From Tridacna crocea (Eukaryota; Mollusca; Bivalvia; Cardiida; Cardiidae), in assembly GCA_943736015.1 (NCBI GenBank), contig OX031063.1:21497501-21561500 (forward strand): DNA of 64,000 bases. The letters are read 5' to 3'. The notes under the pieces are model-generated. The model did not search any database. It was not told where the DNA came from and saw only the letters and a list, made by a program, of their open reading frames with translations. The position numbers and the translations under genes were made by a program. Shown here one piece after another: positions 22,376 through 33,600 of this stretch (position 1 is its first letter; the number at the start of each line of letters is the position of its first letter).

Positions 22376-22775
22376 AAAGATTTATAAATGAATAATTGCT
22401 TTAAATCATATTACACAAGAAAAGGTGGAAAGTTAAAAAAAAGTTAAAATACTAATGAAAACACTTTTAGAGAAAGAGCAATTTCTTGCTACAAACAATT
22501 TCTCCTCCCACAATGTTTTCAAAAGCTGTGAACTACAGGGGCATATAATGTGTACAATAATGGATTAAGTACAGTATGATTTTAATAAGCCTTTGGTTCT
22601 TTTGTTTTTCTTTTCATGTACCTAAATCTTTCACCTGTATCAGAGTTTTGGGAAAATTTTTCAATTATAATTCAGGCGGGTGCTCTGAACCCATTTTGGT
22701 ACAAACACTTTGTAGATTTGATGATACCTTCCAAAGACAGCTTTAGAAACCATGATGAAGAATGGCCAATGCCCC

Positions 22776-22994
22776 TTAACCCTGTACCACACAATCCCTA
22801 CTTTTGACACCCCTGAGAAAGAAGCCTTTTGAAAACACTGTAGGAAAAGGAGAAAATGCTAGTAACCAGCATTTTCTCCTTTTTCCTGCCCTTCCCAGAA
22901 CTAATTTCAAATTTTCAGTCACCTTTATATTGTCGTCTGCAAATGCTTTCAATTTGAACCAGTCTAAAATTTTTGTCCTGTGGTAAAGGGTTAA
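22776..22994. mobile_element. MITE family A
   Basis: TTAACCCTGTACCACACAAT to CTGTGGTAAAGGGTTAA. The hairpin is intact, but the ACAATGTTTTCTA segment after it has been deleted. Confidence 0.85.
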
Positions 22995-23420
22995 TGTCTT
23001 CAGTCTTCTTCAAAAATAGAATTTTCCTTCAAATGGTTGACCTATATGTAGAACTTACCTGAATGGTTGTGGGTTGAAAGGCATTATTGCCTCCATCTCC
23101 ATATTCTGTCTGTTCTATACCAATTTTTTAAAACTCTCTGCTTGATTTATGACATAATAGACAGAAAACTAGACAATCAATTAGAATATTTGAAAAGAAC
23201 ATGCCAAAGGAGAAAACTGTAATGCATAATTATTTTTTTTCTTGCTTTAGTTTTAATTAAGCTCACCTGAGCACAAGGTACTCATGGGCAGAGGGTTTAT
23301 CATGGGTCATGGTGTGTCCTATCTACTGGTAATAGTTTCAATAAGCAATCTTTTCCCCTTTCTACCATCTGGCCTTGGGTAGTCTTTATATTAAAGATAT
23401 TAATATTTTCTGGTTTGATG

Positions 23421-23647
23421 CACCATTACCCAAACAGCAAAATTTTAGGTTTGTCAAAATTGAAGGGAATTGCAGACGACAAAATAAAAGTGACTGAAAA
23501 TTTGAAATTTGTTTTGTGAAGGGTAGAAAACAATGTGAGAAAAGGAGAAAATGCTGGTTACCAGCATTTTCTCCTTTTCCCACAATGTTTTCTAAAGGCT
23601 TCTTTCTCAGGGGCGTCAAAAGTAGGGATTGTGTGGAAATGGGTTAA
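23421..23647. mobile_element. MITE family A
   Basis: From CACCATTACCCAAACAGCAA to GATTGTGTGGAAATGGGTTAA, with an intact hairpin at about 23536-23584. A family D remnant follows at 23669-23795. Confidence 0.8.
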
Positions 23648-23668
23648 CAAATCATGTTTTTTTTTTAG

Positions 23669-23795
23669 AATATCTCCTTATTGGAGGGTTTAGATGCACA
23701 ATCAGACTGCATGTTCTGTGCAGTCTGCTCTTGATCAAAACTATCAGCAAAAGGCCTTTTTAGTCATGCCTAGGAGCCCAGGGGCTAATCACTTG
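23669..23795. mobile_element. Repeat family D remnant
   Basis: AATCAGACTGCATGTTCTGT and GTGCAGTCTGCTCTTGATC form the decayed hairpin. The outer ends are not clear. Confidence 0.45.
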
Positions 23796-24312
23796 TCATG
23801 CATATGTACATCAGACATCAGTATAGTGAGTGAATGGTGCTAACTACAGAAGCTCTGCAACTCTACATTATTTTTCGCTACGGTATCGAGTCTAATTTTT
23901 ATAAAGTAAGAGTGTGCCATTTAGTGTGTTGTTCATATTATAGTGCCTGTCATGATAAATACTGGTGCATATGGTTTAGAAAAATGTCTGAATGTGAGAA
24001 ATAAGTAACTGATAACATACCACATTGTAGTTAAGATACAGATTTTTTTTATACTTAATAGTGACAGTATATGAATTTTTTGGGGAAAAGGATCATCTTG
24101 CAAGCAGTCAGTACTTTCCCCACAAGATATTCTTCTTTTCTGTACAGTTCTTTGAAAAGTGTCTCATTGCTGTAGCTAATTCTAGTTTTCTGTAAGTTTG
24201 AAATGGGCTTATGATGATATACCGGTACCCAGACCAATGACTTTGGCTTTCAATTTTTGTGGATAGATAATGAAAATTGAACACTACCTTAACCTAGACT
24301 GGTAGTTTTTGT

Positions 24313-24541
24313 TTAAATCATTACCACACAATCCCTACTTTTGACGCCCCCGAGAAAGAAGCCTTTAGAACACATTGTGGGAAAAGGAGAAAATGCTGGT
24401 AACCAGCATTTTCTCCTTTTCCCACAATGTTTTCTACCTTTCACGAAACATATTTCAAATTTTCAGTCACTTTTATTTTGTCGTCTGCAAATGCTTTCGA
24501 TTTGAACAAGCCAAATATATTGTCAATTGGTAATGAGTTAA
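24313..24541. mobile_element. MITE family A, bookended
   Basis: TTAAATCATTACCACACAAT to ATTGGTAATGAGTTAA, with a perfect hairpin at about 24376-24424. It shares the TTAA at 24538-24541 with the next copy. Confidence 0.85.
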
Positions 24542-24763
24542 GCCCTTACCAAACAATCTCTGGCTTTTACGACCCCGAGATAGAAACCTTTTGAAAATGT
24601 GGGAAAAGTAGAAAATGCTGGTAACCAGCATTTTCTCCTTTTCCAACAATGTTTTCTACCCTGCTTGAAACAAACTTCAATTTTTGAGTTGCGTTTATTT
24701 TGTTGTCTGCAAGTGCTTTGAATTCAGATCAGTCTAAAATGTTATTGCTTGGTAAAGGGTTGA
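24538..24763. mobile_element. MITE family A, bookended
   Basis: TTAAGCCCTTACCAAACAAT to GCTTGGTAAAGGGTTGA. The hairpin is at about 24600-24648, with the GTGGGAAAAGTAG and TTTTCCAACAATG outer parts diverged. Confidence 0.8.
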
Positions 24764-26501
24764 TAAAGTTTTTACTAGTCAATTCTAAATTTTTAAGACC
24801 CTAAGGAGGATGAAGACCTTTTAAATTTTTGTGGGAAGAGGAAAAATTCAAGTAACTAGCATAATGTTTTCTACTATTTCAGAGACAGAGATCAGGTTTT
24901 GGGTTGCATAGATTACAGTTAGCATAATTTTAATGCTCCAATATGGTCAAATTTTGTTGTTTGGTAAACAATTTAAAGTGAAAATATTTTTTTCCCCGAG
25001 TTCAGGTGCATTGTAATTTTAGCAGTCAGAAAAGGTCAAATAGGCACATATTCTGTGCTGAAAGAGTAAAAAAAATTTGTTCATCTCAAATGCATTTTTT
25101 CTGGTGCAAGAGATGAGCCATCCTTTGTGAAAAGGAAATAACTTGAATCAGCAAAAAAAAGAAAAATTACCCATGTCAGCCTACACTGTCCATACAGGCT
25201 GACCAGGGTCAAAAGTTTTGTGATTCAGCCAACTTTTTGACAGATCTATGTTATGCATGGACTAGCTGGGTAGAATGTGTTTAAGCCTCTTTTTGGAGCA
25301 CTGCTCAAATGCGGGTAACCAGCATTTTCTTCCTTTCCCAGAATGTTTTCTATTCTATCAAAGATAGAAATCATCAATGTAGCTGTTTGTTTATTTTGTT
25401 GTCTGCAAATACTTTCAATTTGGTCAAGTCAATAATTTTCTTGTCTGCTACAGAGTTAACTGTCATCATTTTGCAGCAATAAAGCATTGTCACCTGTACA
25501 AACTGTCAATAAAAACATCGGTTTCCTGTTTAAAATGGATTTTTTATGTTGTTTCAATGAATTCCAAATATGACCCATCACACCGGAAGGGACAATCTGG
25601 GAATTCAGTACTTCAATTAGGTGAAAACAGATCAAAGATAGTGCAGGTCAATTTAAGTTGATAGATCATTTTTAGTTAAAAAATGATTATTTAGTAAAGT
25701 AGAATAACCGCCTCTCATACAGAAAGTATAAAAGCGAATAGTGGCCACCCTGGTAAGCCTGTGCAATCCGCACAGTCCAGGGTTTACAATTCTCACAGCT
25801 CCCAGATGGTCCTTTTTTATGTGACAGGCTACAAATAGATTTTGTTTTCATACATTTTAGATAAAAATAATTGCATAGAAACTAATTCCTAGTACAATGT
25901 TTTTCCTTCAGCTATCATGGCTTTCAAGGAAGAAGGCTTTTGAAAACATGGGAATTGCGGAAAATGCTGGAAATCAGCATGTTCCCACAATATTTTCCAC
26001 AAATTGACCGACAAGTTTTATGAGTAACTTTGGCCATCTTGAAATGCTCAGAAGTAAAAAATTTTAGTGTGTGGTAAAGAGTAAAATTGAATTAATGCCA
26101 GAAAATACAGGCCAAAAACTTAACACGGCTGTAACTTGTAGAGGACAAAGTGGTTTTTTCGTTCCATGCCATTTCCTTGAAAGCTTTCATGTTGATGTTA
26201 AGCTGATAACCTCTTTTCACTATCTTCCAAAACTTCAATGGCACAATCATGCAGACATTCAATCTGCAGTTGTTCTGCAGATTTGTCAATATTCCAGTTT
26301 GGACAGATGTTGACTTCTATTGCACAAAAAAGAAGGACAAGGAATAACAAATACTGAAGAAGTTTGTAGTGTACCTAAATATTGAACAGGCTTTTTGAAA
26401 AAATAATGATGTCAGGTCATATAAGGTGACTTTTGAGGTGATTTGCAGATGGAAGAAGTCAAACTCTTTTCCAGATAACAAAATTTTAAACTCGCCCATA
26501 C
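24764..26501. other. Non-coding stretch with decayed repeats
   Basis: It contains several MITE fragments (about 24770-24960, 25310-25450, 25900-26080) and sequence related to the family D hairpin at 25170-25230. No exon is supported. The open frames on both strands around 26071-26313 overlap each other and match nothing known. Confidence 0.45.
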
Positions 26502-26711
26502 TTAACCCTTCACCACAAGAAAAATGTAGACTTGTCCAAATTTAAAATGGTTACAGATGACACTTTAAAGCAACCTACAAGAGGAAATTTGTATTGGATA
26601 AGGTAGAACACAGTGTGGAAAAAAGGAGAAAATGCTGGTTTTTCCACATTGTTTTCAAAAGGCCTATACCTCAGGGTCATAAAAAGTCGGGATTGTGTGG
26701 TAAAGGGTTAA
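26502..26711. mobile_element. MITE family A with deleted hairpin arm
   Basis: TTAACCCTTCACCACAAGAA to GTGTGGTAAAGGGTTAA. The core has only AAAAGGAGAAAATGCTGGTT followed at once by TTTCCACATTGTTTTC, so most of the right arm is gone. Confidence 0.75.
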
Positions 26712-27437
26712 ATCAGTTGCAGTTGACATATTTATATGACTGCAAAGACGAAGTAAGTCTTACATACGAGTACAAATCTTTGTGGAAAGGGGAGAATGTG
26801 CTGGTAAAAGGCCTACTTTCTGTTGTAGAAACACAGGATTGTCTTGGAAAAGCTTGACCTTTTATCACAAAATGGTGAGTGTTAATGATCCAATAGAAAA
26901 GAACTTCAGAAAAAATTGTTGGAAAAGGAGAATATGCTAGTAACCAGAATTTTCTACTTTTCCTACAATGTTTGTTCCTTTTTGTATTTTATAAAGATAA
27001 ATTCAATAAATTCTATAAATTGGTCTACATTTATTTGTTTGCAAATGACTGATTTGAACAAGGTAGATTTTTGCCAGTTGGTAAAATATAAAATGCTTAG
27101 AGCCCAAAATAAACCAACCAAACTTTTTAATCTACAAGACCCAGTTAAGAGATATTTATTTCATGCTTTTCGGTAGGATATCGAAAAACAGCAGTGAAAA
27201 TAGTTTTTGATCTTACACTGGTACCACCAGTGAAAGTACCGATTTTCACGTTCTTGTTGCCTAGGTAAATTACTCATGCCTAACAACCAGATGGGAAATA
27301 TGACTTCATATACCTTACATTTCTCGCACTTGACATAACGTTGCTATGCGGGAGGGGTAGCCACGGGGAATAAGGGAAAAGAACTGTACTGAATTTTGAT
27401 AAAGCTCCTCCCAGAAAGGGTTAAAAGCATGAAATAA

Positions 27438-27603
27438 AGAGAATATTTGGTTTTTTTCGGTGAAAGATCGAAATTTATTTCATCTCATGAACACCATCGG
27501 TAATATTTTCACTCGTGGCTGCGCCACTCATGAAAATATTACCGATGATGACCACTTGATGAAATAAGTTTCGATCTTTCACTGAAAAAAACAAATATCC
27601 TCT
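27438..27603. mobile_element. Near-perfect 166-bp palindromic element
   Basis: The arms are inverted copies: AGAGAATATTTGGTTTTTTT against AAAAAAACAAATATCCTCT, GGTGAAAGATCGAAATTTAT against GTTTCGATCTTTCACTG, and ATCGGTAATATTTTCACTCG against ATGAAAATATTACCGAT, around a GTGGC-TGC-GCCAC centre. No coding content. A (TA)n run abuts the right edge at 27604-27619. The element differs from families A-D in sequence and is not TTAA-bounded. Confidence 0.75.
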
Positions 27604-27902
27604 ATATATATATATATATCATGGTTACTATTCTGTGTAGTGTTTCAGGAGAGAAGACATTGTAGGAAAAAGGAGGAAATACTATGAACAAGCATATTTG
27701 CCTTTTCCCACACTTTGGTCTGTATTTCTGCTACAGAAAGGCCATTAGACTTGTTCAGAGCTTTCAGGTCGAACAAGTCGATAGGCCAACATGACAAAAC
27801 TGAAATATATTGTGAAAGACATAGTCATTAATAATTACAGTAGAGTGCAATTTTCTTGTACAGAAAGAAACAGAATGAAGAAATCACTTAACAATGTCAT
27901 GT

Positions 27903-28114
27903 TTAAATCATTACCACACAACAAAACTTTAGGTTTGTCCAGACGACAAATTAAATGTGACTGAATAATTGAAATTTGTTTTGGGAAGGGTAGAAAACAT
28001 TGTAGGGAAAGGAGGAAATGCTGGTTACCAGTATTTTCTGATTTTTGCACAATGTTTTCTAAAGGCTTCTTTCTCAGGGTGGTCAAAAGTAGGGATTGTG
28101 TGGTAATGGGTTAA
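27903..28114. mobile_element. MITE family A
   Basis: TTAAATCATTACCACACAAC to GTGTGGTAATGGGTTAA. An internal deletion removes the AAAGCATTTG segment. The hairpin's right arm has decayed (CAGTATTTTCTGATTTTT). Confidence 0.8.
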
Positions 28115-29286
28115 ATGACTCTGAAATAGAAGGCTTTGAAAAACAATTTCGGAAAAGGAATATGCTGGTAACTACCATTTTCTCCTCACAACGTTTCTAC
28201 CCTTTCAATGACAAATCCCATCATTAGAGATGCATTTCATCTGCAACTGCTGTCACTTTGAACACGTCTAAATTTGGAGGGGAATAAGGTAACGGCAAAT
28301 ACATGCACATGTATTTGAACCATACTGATGCAAAAGGCAGTTAAATGTACATGTATCTCCATGATCCAGTATACCAAGGATGTCATCACAGTACAATCGA
28401 TCCAATCTACCAAAAGCAAGGCTGACCTTGATTGATACATTATGCAAATCCTCACTGAAAATAACAGTTGATAACTTCTTTATATTTTAATGAATAGAGG
28501 GTATGAAAACAATGAAATGAAACAATATATAAACTCATTTTACACAAGTTTATTTCGGATAGATTTCTTTCAATTTTATTACATTCTTTACAAAAAAAAA
28601 CAAAAAAACATGTACTAATTTTTAGACCTATAATTTTCAACTTAATATTAATTTATCTAGTTTTTTAAGGCTATCACAATGACATGAAACATGACTTACT
28701 TCTGTTCACCATACTAAGATAGTCATCAGAAAACTCATCATTCATGAGATTTATGTCATGTAGTATAAATGAAAACACAAAAAACTGATAACAACCAAGG
28801 AAGTGACATGACCTATGACAGTAAACACTACTCTCAGATAAAAATTTTTTGAATGGGTGATGTATGAAGAAAACACATGAGGAAATGAATAACACGTTTT
28901 TAATGGAACTAAAAATAGATTTTTGGGAAAAAGAACAATTGCTTGTTATAAACAACTGGTCCTTTTCCCATAATGTTTTCAAAGCAACACTGCACAGAAT
29001 AAATAAATGCTTCTTAACAGTCACATTCAAGTATCATCATATATCCATCATACTCGTATTCTTACATATGATTGTATAAAATCACACTTAGGCAAAAATC
29101 TGACAAGAAACACAAAAATGAATGAGGTAAGAGTAAATGTTGTTCAAAAATTTTACACATTACCCATATAAGGGGAAAACAAAAACAGTGAGGTTTATTT
29201 CTTGATTAAATGAACATGAAATTTAAATATACACATGTGTTACCAGATATCCAATGGGCATAACATACAGCAACAGTTCTGATTGC
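28115..29286. other. Non-coding stretch
   Basis: It contains a MITE fragment at 28120-28280 and a family B-like hairpin at about 28925-28975 (AGAACAATTGCTTGTTATAA). No exon is seen. Confidence 0.45.
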
Positions 29287-29515
29287 TTATCTCATTACCA
29301 AACGACAATATTTTAGGCTTGTTCAAATTGAAAGCATTCACAGACGACAAAATATAAGTGGCTGAAAATTTGAAATTTGTTTTGTGAAGGGCAGAAAATA
29401 ATGTGGGAAAAGGAGAAAATGCTGGTTACCAGCATTTTCTCCTTTTCCTACAATGTTTTCCAAAGGCTTCTAACTCGGGGTCGTCAAAAGTAGGGATTGT
29501 GTGGTAATGGGTTAT
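29287..29515. mobile_element. MITE family A
   Basis: From CTCATTACCAAACGACAATA to GTGTGGTAATGGGTTAT, with an intact hairpin at about 29404-29450. Confidence 0.8.
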
Positions 29516-29684
29516 GTGAGTTTTTAGAATTGGTGCTTCTTTACATTCCATGAAGAAATATTAATTCAGGTTTCCTCTGATCACTCATTATGAGGTAAAC
29601 AGCCCTTTCTACTTTTCCCACAATAATTTCTTCTCAACATAAATTTTGAGCCATTATTCTTTTGTCATCTGCAAATGTTTTAAA

Positions 29685-29913
29685 TTAACTCATTACCGGA
29701 CGACAAAATTTTAGGTTTGTCCAAGTCAAAAGCATTTGCAGACAACAAAATAAAAGCGACTGAAAATTTGAAATTTGTTTTGTGAAGGGTAGAAAACATT
29801 GTGGGAAAAGGAGAAAATGCTGGTTACCAGCATTTTCTCCTTTTCCCACAATGTTTTCCAAAGGCTTCTAACTCAGGGTCGTCAAAAGTAGAGATTGTGT
29901 GGTAATGAGTTAA
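29685..29913. mobile_element. MITE family A, well preserved
   Basis: TTAACTCATTACCGGACGAC to GTGTGGTAATGAGTTAA. The hairpin at about 29801-29850 is perfect. This is one of the best reference copies in the window. Confidence 0.9.
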
Positions 29914-30518
29914 GACATGCCTACAACATTGTTTTATAGTATAACGTAAAATAAATGTTTGGTCCTTTAGAAATTATGGTCTGACCATTAGTTGGCAATT
30001 AAACATCAAAATTTGTGCCTTATTTTCAGTTTTCCACAATTCTCAAGATGGGAACAGAAATGTACACATATGCTACAATAATGAAGAAACTGACTAGTAA
30101 ATTATGTTTCAAAAGATGAATATGGTGGTTCTTTGATTAAAAAGACTCTGTCTATCAGTTTTGTTATCGAAAGTCATCATCATTGATTTTGAAAACACAT
30201 GTCAAAAGAAGAAATTGCTTAGTTAAAAGCGCTTCCTCCTTTTGGCACAGTGATTTTCAAATTTTCTTCTAGGGTTGTTATAAGATTGTGTTGTAAAGAT
30301 TTAATGCATTATTTTGTCAAAATTCTTAAAATGACTGATAATCATTATTTACTCATCTTCTATAGAAAATTCAGAAATATGTGAACTCTTTATCAGGAAC
30401 AATCCATAATCTCTTGCCATGCAAGTTGTGTATTCCATACTAGTAGTTCAGACATCCATGTAAGAGAAAAATACACCGATAAACCATTACTGTAAACTTG
30501 ACAGCACATAAATATGAA

Positions 30519-30682
30519 TCACATTCCATTGTAGGCAGGTCCTTCCCCTCCCTGAGGACAAACCCAATTAATGTTTTGGGTTGGGTCTTTTATATCACAG
30601 GTCTTACAATGGATACAGTTTTGAGCATTAATTTGCAGTCTCTTTCCAAGTCCATCCTCTGTTTCCACATACTCATATACCC
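30519..30682 (-). CDS. ETFDH: ETFDH exon 14 (codons 558-611 and stop)
   Basis: The ferredoxin-like C terminus: [20 protein letters not shown] holds three cluster cysteines (580, 583, 586), followed by [18 protein letters not shown] and TGA. Acceptor TTTCAG at 30683-30684. No convincing AATAAA lies close downstream on this strand, so the 3' UTR end is unknown. Confidence 0.97.
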
Positions 30683-33600
30683 CTGAAATGATAACATGAT
30701 ATAGAGAATACTCAACTGGTTTTGTGTGATATTAAAAATCTCACCAGGATGGAGTGTGATGCAGTTAACCCTTTCCCAATTGAGAAATTTTAGACTATCC
30801 CAAACTCAAAGTGTTTGCAGATGACAATTTTGAATTTGATGAGAATGGCAGAAAATTTTTCTGATAGGCTAGAAAACACTGTGGAAAAAGGAGAAATAGC
30901 TCATTACGGGCAATTTCTCCTTTTCCCACAGTGTTTTCTAAAAACCTGTACTACTGACACGTCAAACCAGGGCTTGTTTGGGAAAGAGTCAAAAGAATGT
31001 GACCAAAGGATGAGTTTTTAATCGCACCAAAACCATATTCAAGTGACAGATTTTAATATCACATACAATCAGTTGATTATCCTATTTATTACATTCCTAA
31101 TTTTTTTAATTCTTGTAGTTATCAAGAATGGTGAAATATAACCATACAGGAAAAAAGCTGTTCAAGCAAAACTTCTTAAACGATATCTTCACTAGTGATT
31201 ATACCATAATTTTCATCACTGGTAGTCTTATTTGCTGTTTGTGTTTGTCAAAAGTTTCAATAACATATTAGCAGCACTCAGGAAGGAGTTTATGAGACAA
31301 ATGTGTACATATGTTTGCTTACAGACAGGCTGATTTCAGTATATCCATTTATATGCCTTCCAAATGCTACAATAACTGTCAGTTTCTAGCCCAAATATAA
31401 TTATAAACCAGAGTTGAATGTGGTGCAACAGTGTAAAAGGTAAGGCAATTTGTCAGAAAAACAAACCTGCTGGACAGAATCTTCCCTCTGGTCCATCATA
31501 AATTTGGAGGTTAGTTGTGACTGGTACCCTGTCATCTTTAAGTGTGAGGTGTCCTGGCTGGTCATGATCATGATTTGTACCAGTCAAAGCAACAGAGGAC
31601 AAAAGATCGAAAGTAATCTCACCATCTGGTTTGGGGTATTCAATTGGTGTACACTCAGATGCTGGTTTCAACTTGGTATTATCAGCTCCTGGTAAAAATC
31701 AACAAATATTTGAAATGGAACCTCACATATTCTAACATAAGGTATTTACAATACATGAGCCACTGAGACAATTTTGGATCCACAGAGACAATTATGTCTC
31801 ACAACCAAATGGATTGTAATAAGGTAGAATAGTCCTTGGATATGCTGCATATTTACAATTTGTGCAGGCTGACATGGGTCAATAGTTTTTGCAGAAGAAT
31901 TGAGTCCTTTCTCACAGATCATAACTTAAGTTGTGATCTAAGTTTATATATTTCCTGGAAAGGAAATGTCTGGAGGTAATATTAAAGCAACTGTTCTTAT
32001 TGTTCCTATGAGAAATTAGAACTGCTGCTGCACTGTTATTCACTTTTGAACTCGATTATTACACCATCTATTTTGATCCTTGTAAGTGTAACCTCTGGAT
32101 GGCACTGGCAAGAACCTTGGTAGTAACAAGAAATGGTTGTTTTGCAAAAAATCATTCATTTTGTGTTAATAAAATGATATGTTCCTGTTCATAATTTAAA
32201 TGTATTTTTGTTTTCTTCTTTTTGTAATTTGTAACAGATGATGGTTATGAAAGGATAATAACAAAAAAAAAACCTGAAAAAGTTCTGTTTTGAAACAAAT
32301 GCTGACACAAGCTCTTAATCAATTTTTATACATTAAACTTTCTGTCATTCTGTAAGTCTTTCATCAGGTATCTTCAGGTTTGTTAAAAGCTAGGACCTGT
32401 TTATTTCTTGTTTTCGAAAAGGACACACTTGTACACAAGATCACATGATTCAACTTGGACTATAAAAGCAATAGAATGCAATTAACATTACTACAACATG
32501 AAAAAGAGAGACCCATGTACCTCAGTTCAAAGCTAATAGTCTGGAAAACTTATTGAAACAGACTGTAAAGATCAAGGTCAGCTTCCATGTTCAATGCTAT
32601 GTGCTCTTGATCTGCACTGTCTAAAAGTACCTTAAGTAGTACTTTAACTCTTTACAGAATGACAAAATTTTAGACTTGTCCAAATTGAAAATAGTTGCAG
32701 ATAACAAGATAAATGTGACTCAGAAATTGAAATTTATTTTTGGAGGGGTAGAAAACATTTTGGGGAAAAGGAGAAAATGCTAGTAACCTCACAATGTTTT
32801 CAAAAACTTGCTTTCTCAGGGTCAATAACTCTTTACAACACAAGCAAAGAAATGTATTTTCCAAATTGAAAGCATTTGAAGATGACAATTTAAACAAAGC
32901 TCAAAAGACAGAATTTGTCTTTAATAGAGTTAATATGTTTTCAAAAGCTTTCTTTCTAGGGGTCGTTAAAAGTCTGGATTGTGTGGCAATGAGTTAACCG
33001 AAGGGATTCTGTAGTAAAGAGCTAATAGACAAAAAGAAAAGGTGAAAGGCAAATATTGTTAAAATATCAATTTCTTTATAATACATGTACCTCCATGACT
33101 AAGGGTCCAAGGCTCCTTCCCTCTGCCAATCACACAAAATAAAGCAGTATATAATACTCCTCCATACAGACCCAGAGGAGAATGGAAAGATGGACGCACA
33201 TTTCGCACATGTTTTAGTTCTTGAATTACCCAGCTGTCTCTGAGACGTGTTTCATAAACAGAAGGTTCTATACCTGGACAGAGGAACAAAGATAATTACT
33301 ATATATAAGCTAAAAATTGTAAGAATATTTTTTCAAAACATCTTACATAATCTATCAACAATCAGGTCGAGAACATGTATAAGAAAAACAGCTCTAACAC
33401 TATTCCAGATACTACTTCAGTATTGATCATCTAATGATCTTAACCTTTTCCTTCAGACAGATCCTGCAGTTGATGAAAATGAAGATGGAAAGTACAAAAA
33501 AAAAAAAAGATTCATAATTGCTTCTGCAAGGAATTATACATTTCCAGTGCACCAGTACAGACAACTGCTTTAAATGCAAGGAGCCAAATGTTGAGTTTTA

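Noticed and set aside
31450..31695. + strand open frames overlapping ETFDH exons (also 34190-34474 and 26071-26313)
   Set aside because: Those over exons are antisense shadows of ETFDH coding sequence. The last overlaps a similar frame on the other strand with no family match.
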